From: Pseudomonas grimontii
GTDB taxonomy: Bacteria; Pseudomonadota; Gammaproteobacteria; Pseudomonadales; Pseudomonadaceae
NCBI RefSeq assembly: GCF_007858185.1
Contig: NZ_VFES01000003.1
Span: 310,001-374,000, forward strand
Direction of reading: 5' to 3'
Length of the DNA: 64,000 nt
Positions within the stretch are counted from its first letter, which is position 1, and each line of letters starts with the position of its first letter. Below the pieces are notes generated by a model, which worked only from the letters and a program-made list of their open reading frames with translations, ran no database searches and was not told the DNA's origin. The position numbers were made by a program, and so were the translations under genes. Below, one piece after another: positions 55,640-64,000 of the stretch.

Positions 55640-56416
55640 ATGAGGAAATCGCTACTCGTCTTGCTGCTATGGGCCCCGTTTGCCATGGCCCTGCTTCCCC
55701 AGCCCGGCCGGCACCTGGATCAACCGACGCAACAGGCCATCCAGCGCTTTTTACTGCATAACCGTATTCTCGATTCGCCCCTGGACCTGGACAACGCGCC
55801 GTACATTGTCGCCGCAGAGGCAGGGCGGGTGTTGGGTGCCCAAGGTGAGCGCGCATACGCCAGGGGCGTGTTGGACCCGGCCCAGCCAAGCTATGGGATC
55901 TTTCGCCGAGGCAAGGTCTACACCGACCCGCAAACCCAGGAGCTGTTGGGGATTAACGCCGACGACATCGGCACCGCACGGTTTGTGACGGCAGGCGACC
56001 TCAGCACCCTGGCCCTGCAGCGCGTTACCCAGGAGGTACGTCCCGGCGACCGTTTGCTCCGTGATCAACCGCCCGTTGCACCGGACCACCTGGAACGGGC
56101 GAAGCCCGCGCCTTTTATACAAGGACATATCATTGACGTCCCCAAGGGTGTTACCCAGATCGGCGTACTGGACGCCGTGACCCTGAATAAAGGTCGTCGC
56201 GATGGCCTGGTCGAAGGCCAGTTGCTGACCGTTATCAAAACTGGCGCCACCGTGCGCGATACCCTCGCCGGCAACCAGGTGAAGCTTCCCGATGAGCGTG
56301 CCGGCACCCTACTGGTGTTTCGCACCTACGAAAAACTCAGCTACGGCCTGGTCCTGACTGCCTCGCGCCCACTGGCGGTAAAGGACCGTTTCGAGACTGT
56401 CCCTCAATCGCAATAA
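55640..56416 (+). CDS. TsaP-like periplasmic protein lacking its N-terminal LysM domain
   Basis: A 258-residue protein with a signal peptide (MRKSLLVLLLWAPFAMALLP), then directly the C-terminal domain known from the Pseudomonas gene at this place (P. aeruginosa PA0020/TsaP type): YIVAAEAGRVLGAQGERAYA, YGIFRRGKVYTDPQTQELLG, GVTQIGVLDAVTLNKGRRDG and AGTLLVFRTYEKLSYGLV. Relatives carry a LysM peptidoglycan-binding domain (near 30-80) and are about 340 residues long; that part is absent here. TsaP anchors the type IV pilus secretin through LysM in species where studied, so this version may be altered or specialised. Flanking genes (def, dprA) are as expected, and the frame is intact. Confidence 0.85.
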   Translation: MRKSLLVLLLWAPFAMALLPQPGRHLDQPTQQAIQRFLLHNRILDSPLDLDNAPYIVAAEAGRVLGAQGERAYARGVLDPAQPSYGIFRRGKVYTDPQTQELLGINADDIGTARFVTAGDLSTLALQRVTQEVRPGDRLLRDQPPVAPDHLERAKPAPFIQGHIIDVPKGVTQIGVLDAVTLNKGRRDGLVEGQLLTVIKTGATVRDTLAGNQVKLPDERAGTLLVFRTYEKLSYGLVLTASRPLAVKDRFETVPQSQ

Positions 56417-56479
56417 ATAGCCTGCTAAATAAGTTACCAACAGAGTTATCCACAGCTTGTTCCGGTCAAGGATGATCAG

Positions 56480-57583
56480 ATGTTTCCGATAAACAGCAAT
56501 GAAATTTCCCCTTCAGAACTGGAAGCCCGCCTACGCTTGCACAGGCTGCCGGAAGTAGGCCCGAAGCGTTTTCGCTTGTTGATCGAAGCGTTCGGCAGTG
56601 CTTCAAAGGCCATCAGTGCCCCTGCCGGCGCGTGGCGCTCCTTGGGATTGTCACCGATCAGCGCCGATGCCCGCCGTAGCCATGAAATCCGCGACGGTGC
56701 CAGTGAGGCATTGGCTTGGTTGGAACGTCCGGCCCAGCATTTGCTGATGTGGGACCAACCTGAGTACCCGGCACTGCTCGCCCAGATAGATGACGCACCG
56801 CCGCTTTTATTCGTCGCCGGTGACCCCGGGATCCTGGAAAAACCGCAACTGGCGATGGTCGGCAGCCGCCGTGCGTCCCGCCCGGGCATGGACACTGCGG
56901 CTGCATTTTCCCGCAGCCTGGCGAGCGCCGGTTTTGTCATCACCAGTGGCCTTGCGCTGGGTATTGACGGTGCGGCCCATCAAGCAGCGTTGGATGTTGG
57001 AGGGCATACAATCGGCGTGCTTGGCACGGGCCTGGAAAATCTTTATCCACAGCGTCATCGGCGGCTCGCAGCGGCGATGATTGCCCAAGGCAGCGCCGTG
57101 GTTTCCGAGTTCCCGCTGGACGCCGCGCCGCAGGCCGGTAACTTCCCGCGGCGCAACCGTATTATCAGCGGCCTGTCCCTGGGCGTGCTGGTGGTGGAAG
57201 CCAGCATGGCCAGCGGCTCGCTGATCACCGCCAAGCTCGCGGCCGAGCAAGGGCGCGAGGTGTATGCAATCCCGGGCTCCATCCATCATCCCGGGGCCAA
57301 GGGTTGTCACCAGTTGATCCGTGATGGCGCGATGCTGGTGGAGACCATTGAACACATCCTCGAAGGTTTGCGTGGCTGGCAGGCGTTGTCGCGCCCGGTG
57401 CCGACGCCCGTCATACATCCGTTGGTGGCGCTGTTGCACGCGGCCCCCCATACCAGCGAAGCCTTGGCGCTTGCCAGCGGGCGGTCGTTGGCCCAGGTGC
57501 TGGCGACCCTCACGGAGTTGGAGCTTGAAGGCCAAGTGATCTGCGAAAGCGGGCGCTGGCTTGCGCGCGGCCAGCTTTTGTAG
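56480..57583 (+). CDS. dprA: DNA processing protein DprA (Smf)
   Basis: A 367-residue DNA-uptake RecA loader. It has an N-terminal SAM-like part, then the Rossmann core with AMVGSRRASRPGMDTAA, TSGLALGIDGAAHQAAL, GVLGTGLENLYP and the PLDAAPQAGNFPRRNRIISG region, and a C-terminal winged helix (about 300-360). It binds ssDNA from natural transformation. A perfect DnaA box occurs at 57043-57051. Confidence 0.97.
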   Translation: MFPINSNEISPSELEARLRLHRLPEVGPKRFRLLIEAFGSASKAISAPAGAWRSLGLSPISADARRSHEIRDGASEALAWLERPAQHLLMWDQPEYPALLAQIDDAPPLLFVAGDPGILEKPQLAMVGSRRASRPGMDTAAAFSRSLASAGFVITSGLALGIDGAAHQAALDVGGHTIGVLGTGLENLYPQRHRRLAAAMIAQGSAVVSEFPLDAAPQAGNFPRRNRIISGLSLGVLVVEASMASGSLITAKLAAEQGREVYAIPGSIHHPGAKGCHQLIRDGAMLVETIEHILEGLRGWQALSRPVPTPVIHPLVALLHAAPHTSEALALASGRSLAQVLATLTELELEGQVICESGRWLARGQLL

Positions 57584-57658
57584 CTGCCAGTTTTTTGGAA
57601 CTAGGTTTTGTAAAGAAGATCGGTAAACTGCCCAGAGCTTTAGTCCGGAGAGTAAACA

Positions 57659-58216
57659 ATGGTCAATAGGTGGCGTGTGCTGGAAGCCGCACGAGAAATT
57701 CGCGCAGGCGCGGTGATTGCCTATCCAACCGAAGCGGTCTGGGGCCTGGGCTGTGATCCTTGGAACGAAGAGGCGGTGGATCGGCTGCTGGCGATCAAGA
57801 ACCGTTCGGTGGACAAGGGCCTGATCCTGGTGGCAGACAATATTCGCCAGTTCGACTTTCTGTTCGAAGACTTCCCGGATACCTGGATCGAACGCATGGC
57901 CAGCACCTGGCCTGGGCCGAATACGTGGCTGGTGCCGCATCAGGATTTGTTGCCGGAATGGGTCACCGGTGTGCACGACACGGTGGCGCTGCGGGTGAGC
58001 GATCATCCACTGGTGCGGGATTTGTGCGCGCTGGTGGGACCGTTGATTTCTACCTCAGCCAACCCTCAGGGCCGCCCGGCGGCACGCACGCGGATTCGTG
58101 TGGAGCAGTATTTCCGCGGGCAGGTGGATTTGGTTTTGGGTGGTGCCCTGGGTGGACGCAAGAACCCCAGCCTGATTCGCGATTTGGCAACGGGTGAGGT
58201 GGTGCGGCCTTCCTGA
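57659..58216 (+). CDS. tsaC: Threonylcarbamoyl-AMP synthase (TsaC/YrdC type)
   Basis: A 185-residue enzyme making threonylcarbamoyl-AMP for the t6A modification of ANN-decoding tRNAs. Motifs are [18 protein letters not shown], the [10 protein letters not shown] (Lys/Arg substrate region) and [11 protein letters not shown]. It lies between dprA and qor as in other Pseudomonas. Confidence 0.96.
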   Translation: MVNRWRVLEAAREIRAGAVIAYPTEAVWGLGCDPWNEEAVDRLLAIKNRSVDKGLILVADNIRQFDFLFEDFPDTWIERMASTWPGPNTWLVPHQDLLPEWVTGVHDTVALRVSDHPLVRDLCALVGPLISTSANPQGRPAARTRIRVEQYFRGQVDLVLGGALGGRKNPSLIRDLATGEVVRPS

Positions 58217-58228
58217 GACCGTGTCGCA

Positions 58229-58314
58229 CCCATCGCGGGCAAGTCCCCTCCTACATTTGAACCGTGTCCGTTATGAAACAGGGTCAAATGTAAGAGGGGC
58301 TTGCCCCCGAAGAG
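58229..58314. repeat. Inverted REP pair with reversed arm orientation
   Basis: Two REP-like units face the opposite way to the REPINs elsewhere in the window: CATCGCGGGCAAGTCCCCTC at 58231-58250 and AGAGGGGCTTGCCCCCGAAG at about 58293-58312, joined through TGAACC..GGTTCA-like flanks (GAACC and GGGTC). It lies between convergent tsaC and qor and could also act as a transcription end. Confidence 0.7.
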
Positions 58315-58318
58315 GCCC

Positions 58319-59296
58319 TCAAGGCAACAGAATTGTCGACCCGGTGGTACGCCGCCCCGACAACTCCGTCTGTGCCTTCGCCGCGTCCGCCAGCGAATAC
58401 CGCTGGTTGATATCAATGCGCACTTTGCCGCTCTTGATCATCGAAAACAGGTCATCCGCCATTACCTGCAAGTTCGCCGGATTGTTGGCGTAGGTCGCCA
58501 GGGTCGGCCGTGTCACGTACAGCGAGCCTTTGGCCGCGAGTATCCCCAGGTTCACCCCATCCACCGCGCCCGAAGCATTGCCAAAGCTCACCACCAGACC
58601 ACGTGGCGCCACGCTGTCCAATGAGGTCAGCCACGTGTCCTTGCCGACGCCGTCGTACACCACGGACACCTTTTTGCCGTCGGTCAATTCCAGCACGCGT
58701 TGTGCGACGTTTTCCTTGCTGTAGTCGATGGTTTCCCACGCGCCGAGGGATTTGGCCAGGGCGGCTTTTTCTGGCGAGCTGACGGTACCGATCAGCTTCA
58801 CACCCAATGCCTTGGCCCATTGGCAGGCCAGGGAGCCCACGCCACCGGCGGCGGCGTGAAACAGGATGGTCTCGCCACCTTTCAACTCATAGGTCTGGCG
58901 CAGCAGGTATTGCACGGTCAGGCCCTTGAGCATGGCGCCGGCGGCTTGTTCGAAGCTGATGTCGTCCGGCAGGTGCACCAGGTTGGCGGCGGGCAGTACA
59001 TGCAGTTCGCTGTATGCACCCAGTGGTCCACTGCCGTAGGCCACGCGGTCGCCAACTTTAAATTGCGTGACTTCGCTGCCCACCGCATCAACCACACCGG
59101 CGCCTTCTGCGCCCAGCCCCGATGGCAGGGCAGGCGGCGCGTAAAGGCCGCTGCGGAAATAGGTATCGATGAAGTTCAGGCCAATCGCCTCGTTACGCAC
59201 TCGAACCTGCTGCGGGCCCGGCTCTGCCGGTGTGTAGTCCACATATTCAAGTACGTCGGGGCCGCCATGGGCGCTGAACTGGATACGTTTGGCCAT
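58319..59296 (-). CDS. qor: Quinone oxidoreductase (zinc-free MDR family, QOR)
   Basis: A 325-residue NADPH-dependent oxidoreductase. The start is MAKRIQFSAHGGPDVLEYVD at 59296, after AAGGAGATG. The NADPH loop reads HAAAGGVGSLACQWAKALG, and IGLNFIDTYFRSGLY marks the QOR family. It acts on quinones in known members; the physiological substrate is unknown. Divergent from hemF with about 160 bp between. Confidence 0.95.
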   Translation of the reverse strand: MAKRIQFSAHGGPDVLEYVDYTPAEPGPQQVRVRNEAIGLNFIDTYFRSGLYAPPALPSGLGAEGAGVVDAVGSEVTQFKVGDRVAYGSGPLGAYSELHVLPAANLVHLPDDISFEQAAGAMLKGLTVQYLLRQTYELKGGETILFHAAAGGVGSLACQWAKALGVKLIGTVSSPEKAALAKSLGAWETIDYSKENVAQRVLELTDGKKVSVVYDGVGKDTWLTSLDSVAPRGLVVSFGNASGAVDGVNLGILAAKGSLYVTRPTLATYANNPANLQVMADDLFSMIKSGKVRIDINQRYSLADAAKAQTELSGRRTTGSTILLP

Positions 59297-59432
59297 CTGC
59301 ACATCTCCTTGGGTCGATCTCGCGTAGCTCCCTATCGGACTCCTAAGCGTGATCTTCGTCAACTGTGGCGACATGGAGTGCAGTGGTATCCTGTGCGCCC
59401 ATTTGCCGCCGACGCCCTGTGGCCTCGCGTAG

Positions 59433-60388
<956 letters not shown>

Positions 60389-60389
<1 letters not shown>

Positions 60390-61207
60390 TGGATCGTTAT
60401 GTGGTGTTCGGCAACCCCATCGGCCACAGCAAGTCGCCGCTGATTCACCGTATGTTCGCCGAGCAGACCGGCGAGCAACTGGACTACAGCACCTTGCTCG
60501 CGCCTCTGGAGGATTTCACCGGCTGTGCCCGTGAGTTTTTCCAACAGGGCCGAGGTGCCAACGTCACCGTGCCGTTCAAGGAAGACGCTTACCGCCTGGC
60601 CAACAGCCTCACCGAACGCGCCCAGCGTGCTGGGGCGGTGAACACCTTAAGCAAACTGGCTGACGGCACACTGCTCGGCGATAACACCGATGGTGCCGGC
60701 CTGGTACGCGACCTGACGGTAAACGCCGGCTTGAATCTGCAAGGCAAGCGCATCCTGTTGCTGGGCGCGGGTGGCGCGGTAAGGGGCGCGTTGGAGCCGT
60801 TGCTGGCTGAACGACCCGCCTCGTTGATCATCGCCAACCGCACCGTGGAAAAAGCCGAATTACTCGCCGAGCTGTTCGACGACCTGGGCCCCGTGTCTGC
60901 CAGTGGTTTCGACTGGCTGCGTGAGCCGGTGGACGTGATCATCAATGCCACGTCCGCCAGCCTGTCAGGCGATGTACCGCCGATTGCCGGCAGCCTGATC
61001 GAGCCGGGCAAGACGTTTTGCTACGACATGATGTACGCCAAGGAACCGACTGCGTTCTGCCGTTGGGCCGCTGAACAAGGCGCTGCCGTGGCGATGGACG
61101 GCCTGGGCATGCTGGTGGAGCAGGCGGCAGAGGCGTTCTTCCTGTGGCGCGGCGTGCGCCCGGATTCGGCGCCGGTGTTGGCTGAACTGCGCCGCCAGTT
61201 GGCCTGA
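60389..61207 (+). CDS. aroE: Shikimate 5-dehydrogenase
   Basis: A 272-residue NADPH enzyme of the shikimate pathway. Substrate-binding start is [20 protein letters not shown], the catalytic Lys is in [14 protein letters not shown], and the nucleotide loop is [17 protein letters not shown]. It is translationally coupled to hemF and followed by a REPIN. Confidence 0.98.
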
Positions 61208-61216
61208 CACTAAACA

Positions 61217-61312
61217 AAATGTGGGAGGGGGCTTGCCCCCGATGGCGGCCTGGCAGCTATAAATATGCTGGCTGACACACCATTATCGGGGGCAAGCCCC
61301 CTGCCACATTTT
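61217..61312. repeat. REPIN after aroE
   Basis: AAATGTGGGAGGGGGCTTGC at 61218-61237 and its near reverse complement ending at 61312. The right arm has one change (CCCCCTGCCACATTT). Confidence 0.9.
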
Positions 61313-61320
61313 GACCGTAT

Positions 61321-62889
61321 TCAGTCTTCGAAATGAATGGGGCATTTGTCGGCCCCTTCCAGTTTTTTCAACTCTTCCACCACCTGCGGCCTGGCGCGAC
61401 GCAGTGTCAGGCTACGCCCCAGCCCCCTTAAGCGACGCGCCTCCTGGTGCAGCATCTCCACCCCGGAATAGTCGATAAAATTGATCTGCTGCGCCTCGAT
61501 CACCACCCGCTCACCTTGCAAGCTTTGCAGGCGCACTTGCAGGTAGTGGCTGGCGCCAAAGAAGATCGACCCACCGACGCGCAGCACATCCTCTTCCCCA
61601 TCACGCCATTGCTGTACCCGTGGCTGCGACGTGCGCTTGAGGTAGAAAAACAACGACGCCAACACGCCCGCATAAATCGCCGTTTGCAACTCCAGCAGCA
61701 AGGTGGCGATGCAGGTCAGGCTCATCACTACGAACTCTGCGCGGCTCACGCGGAACAACGCACGAATACCCCGGCGATCCACCAGGCCCCAGGAAATCAG
61801 CAAGATGCTGGCGGCCATGCTCGGGATCGGAATGTGCGCGATCAGTGCGGCGCCAAACAGCGCAAACAAGGCCACCCATACTGCGGAAAACACTCCTGCC
61901 AACGGTGAGCAGGCGCCCGCTTCATAGCTGAGGCCGGAGCGAGTAAACGAACCAGCTGACAAGTACCCGGAGAAAAATCCGCCAACGATATTGGATAAAC
62001 CCTGTGCACGAACTTCCTGGTTGGCGTCGAGCAATTGTTGCGAGCGGGCTGATAGCGAGCGGGCAATCGACAGGCTGGTTACCAGCCCCAGCATGCCCAC
62101 CGCAACAGCGCTGGGCAGCAGGCGCAGGATCATGTCCGGATCCAGCGGCAACGGGCTGAACGGCGGCAGTTTGCCGATAAACGAACTGACCAGCGCTACA
62201 TGCCCGAACATCGCCGGCCACAGCCACGCCGCCAGGCTACCCAAGGCGAGCGCGATCAGTAGCGTTGGCCAGCGAGGCACAAGGTATTTGAGCAACGCGC
62301 CCACCAGCAAAGTACCGAGCCCGAGGGTGAGGGAGGCGTGGTCCCACTCGCCACTATGGTGGATCAGCGCCAGCAGACTATTGATCGCTGTGGCCTGGCT
62401 CGGTAAATCCAGGCCCAGCAGATTAGGCAACTGCCCCAGGGCAATCACCACGGCGGCGCCCAGGGTGAAACCCAGCACCACCGAATGTGAGACGAAGTTC
62501 ACCAGCGCGCCAAAGCGCAGCATGCCCAGTAACCACTGGAACACCCCGGCCAGGAATGTCAGCAATAGGATCAGGGTGATGTAGTCCTGAGACCCGGGCA
62601 CGGCCAACGGACTGATGCTGGCGTACAGCACGATGGAAATCGCCGCCGTAGGGCCACAGATCAGGTGCCAGGATGAACCCCACAGGCACGCGATCAGCAC
62701 CGGGAGGATGGCGGCGTACAGACCGTATTCCGGTGGGAGACCGGCGATCAGCGCGTAGGCAATCGACTGCGGCAAAGCAAGCACGGCGCCGCTGAGGCCG
62801 ACCAGCGCGTCCCGGCCGACGCTGGCGCGCGTTTGGCGCGGGAGCCAACTGAGGAAGGGGAAGAGTGTATGGCGGTTGGGCCGGGGCAT
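61321..62889 (-). CDS. SulP-family sulfate/anion permease with STAS domain
   Basis: A 522-residue transporter with about 12 membrane segments (residues 25-400; GLSGAVLALPQSIAYALIA is the SulP start and LICGPTAAISIVLYASISP the second). A cytoplasmic STAS domain spans about 425-515, with INFIDYSGVEMLHQEARRL. Likely carries sulfate or a related anion. It lies near a choline-type binding protein, as in Pseudomonas loci for choline-O-sulfate use, where sulfate is released; this role is inferred. Confidence 0.9.
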   Translation of the reverse strand: MPRPNRHTLFPFLSWLPRQTRASVGRDALVGLSGAVLALPQSIAYALIAGLPPEYGLYAAILPVLIACLWGSSWHLICGPTAAISIVLYASISPLAVPGSQDYITLILLLTFLAGVFQWLLGMLRFGALVNFVSHSVVLGFTLGAAVVIALGQLPNLLGLDLPSQATAINSLLALIHHSGEWDHASLTLGLGTLLVGALLKYLVPRWPTLLIALALGSLAAWLWPAMFGHVALVSSFIGKLPPFSPLPLDPDMILRLLPSAVAVGMLGLVTSLSIARSLSARSQQLLDANQEVRAQGLSNIVGGFFSGYLSAGSFTRSGLSYEAGACSPLAGVFSAVWVALFALFGAALIAHIPIPSMAASILLISWGLVDRRGIRALFRVSRAEFVVMSLTCIATLLLELQTAIYAGVLASLFFYLKRTSQPRVQQWRDGEEDVLRVGGSIFFGASHYLQVRLQSLQGERVVIEAQQINFIDYSGVEMLHQEARRLRGLGRSLTLRRARPQVVEELKKLEGADKCPIHFED

Positions 62890-62940
62890 TTATAACTCGG
62901 CTGAAAAGGTTTGACTCAGGGTATCAGTACACACTGGTCC

Positions 62941-63035
62941 TTGTGGGAGGGGGCTTGCTCCCGATATAGGTGGACCCGTCCAAATCTCTCTGACTGGCAC
63001 TCCGCTATCGGGAGCAAGCCCCCTCCCATATTGGA
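62941..63035. repeat. REPIN between the SulP gene and the binding-protein gene
   Basis: TTGTGGGAGGGGGCTTGCTC at 62941-62960 with the inverted arm GAGCAAGCCCCCTCCCATAT at about 63012-63031. Confidence 0.9.
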
Positions 63036-63048
63036 ATAGCGCAAGGCC

Positions 63049-63963
63049 CTAGAGTTTGGCTTTTACTGCCGGCAACGCGTCCTTGCCATCCACGGTTTTC
63101 ACACCGTCCAACCATTTATCCAGTACCGCCGGGTTCGCCTTGATCCACGCCTTCGCCGCCTCGGCATTGCTGACTTTTTTGTTGACCACCTCAGCCATGA
63201 TGCTGTTCTCCATCTCCTGGGTAAAACTCAGGTTGGTCAGCAGTTTTCCTACGTTAGGGCAAGCCTGCGCATAACCCTTACGGGTCAAGGTATACACGCT
63301 GCCAGTGTCACCGAAGTATTTCTCGCCGCCCTTGAGGTAGTGCATTTTCAACTGCACGTTCATTGGGTGCGGTGTCCAGCCGAGGAAGGTGACGAATTTC
63401 TGCTTCTTCACCGCCCGTGACACTTCCGCCAGCATCGCCTGTTCGCTGGACTCGATCAGCTTCCACTGGCCAAGGTCGAAGTCATTCTTCTTGATGATCT
63501 CCTGCAGCGAGATATTCGCCGGCGCGCCGGAGCCGATGCCGTAGATTTTCTTGTCGAACTTATCGGCGAATTTGTTCAAGTCGGCAAAGTCATGCACCCC
63601 CGCATCCCAGACATAATCCGGTACGGCGAGGGTGAACTCGGTACCGTCGAGGTTCTTCGCCAGTTGCACCACATCGCCATTGGCGACGAACTTGTCGTAG
63701 AAGCCCTGCTGCGCCGGCATCCAGTTACCCAGGAACACATCCACCTGGCCGTCCTTGAGCCCGCCAAAGGTAATCGGCACCGCCAGGGTGTCGACCTTGG
63801 CCTTGTAGCCCATGCCGTTCAGCAGAAAACCGGCGATGGCATTGGTGGCGGCGATATCGCTCCAGCCTGGGTCGGCCATTTTCACCGTGTCACAGCGGGT
63901 GTCCGCATACGCATTGGCGCTACCCAGCACTAACAAGCCCACTACCGCAGTTAACTTTTGCAT
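63049..63963 (-). CDS. Choline/betaine-type ABC transporter substrate-binding protein (ChoX-like)
   Basis: A 304-residue periplasmic binding protein with a signal peptide (MQKLTAVVGLLVLGSANAYA). The OpuAC/ChoX fold shows DPGWSDIAATNAIAGFLL, then VDVFLGNWMPAQQGFYDKF and FVTFLGWTPHPMNVQLKM, whose Trp/Tyr residues make the aromatic box that holds the quaternary ammonium. Next to a SulP transporter it matches the choline-O-sulfate locus near the Pseudomonas origin, whose sulfatase gene betC would lie beyond the window end. The start is ATG 63963. Confidence 0.88.
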   Translation of the reverse strand: MQKLTAVVGLLVLGSANAYADTRCDTVKMADPGWSDIAATNAIAGFLLNGMGYKAKVDTLAVPITFGGLKDGQVDVFLGNWMPAQQGFYDKFVANGDVVQLAKNLDGTEFTLAVPDYVWDAGVHDFADLNKFADKFDKKIYGIGSGAPANISLQEIIKKNDFDLGQWKLIESSEQAMLAEVSRAVKKQKFVTFLGWTPHPMNVQLKMHYLKGGEKYFGDTGSVYTLTRKGYAQACPNVGKLLTNLSFTQEMENSIMAEVVNKKVSNAEAAKAWIKANPAVLDKWLDGVKTVDGKDALPAVKAKL

Positions 63964-64000
63964 GGCCTTCCCTCAGTGTTATTGGTTTTGGCAGGGTTGT

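Overview
This window is the replication-origin region of a Pseudomonas chromosome, most likely of the P. fluorescens group. The evidence is the gene order rpmH-dnaA-dnaN-recF-gyrB, the order plsC-gmhB-glyS-glyQ-tag-lpxL...trkA-rsmB-fmt-def-dprA-tsaC-qor-hemF-aroE as known from other Pseudomonas, Pseudomonas-type parS sites, and REPIN palindromes typical of the fluorescens group. A foreign island is attached to the 3' end of glmS.

Region 1 (1 to about 13,963) is horizontally acquired cargo at attTn7. It holds the end of copD, a small metal-binding periplasmic protein, and a CusCBA copper/silver efflux system whose CusB carries a C-terminal CusF domain. Next is a complete type II CBASS anti-phage operon: cap5 (HNH-SAVED nuclease), cdnG (cyclic-nucleotide synthase), cap2 (E2-E1 fusion) and cap3 (JAB peptidase). 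A convergent DEDDh exonuclease, an AbrB-ParS-type antitoxin fusion with no evident toxin, a DUF6957-like small protein and about 370 bp of apparently decayed DNA follow. The island ends in three spaced TnsB-site-like repeats about 25 bp past the glmS stop codon. No transposition (tns) gene lies in the window.

Region 2 (13,987-34,302), all on the minus strand, is core: glmS with its DeoR-type regulator, glmU, the nine-gene ATP synthase operon (atpIBEFHAGDC), parA-parB, rsmG, mnmG, mnmE, yidC, yidD, rnpA and rpmH. Two non-coding stretches carry clusters of DnaA boxes beside AT-rich DNA: mnmG-mnmE (29,804-30,352) and rpmH-dnaA (34,303-34,887). The second is the stronger oriC candidate.

Region 3 (34,888-41,096), on the plus strand, is dnaA-dnaN-recF-gyrB, with two parS sites in recF and another just after gyrB. 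ParA/ParB from region 2 would act on these sites.

Region 4 (41,205-44,662) is a divergent two-component system (OmpR-type regulator and CHASE2 histidine kinase) with a hidden 55-codon ORF directly before the kinase.

Region 5 (44,842-61,207) holds lipid/LPS genes (plsC, gmhB, lpxL-like), glycyl-tRNA synthetase, tag, a TPR protein, trkA, rsmB, fmt, def, a TsaP-like protein lacking its usual LysM domain, dprA, tsaC, qor, hemF and aroE. Region 6 (61,321-63,963) is a SulP transporter and a choline/betaine-type binding protein, which look like the edge of a choline-O-sulfate locus.

The most notable system is the CBASS operon with its copper-resistance passenger genes on a glmS-linked Tn7-like element. 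Secondary points are the paired DnaA-box clusters, the spread of perfect DnaA boxes through the core part, and the LysM-less TsaP-like gene.
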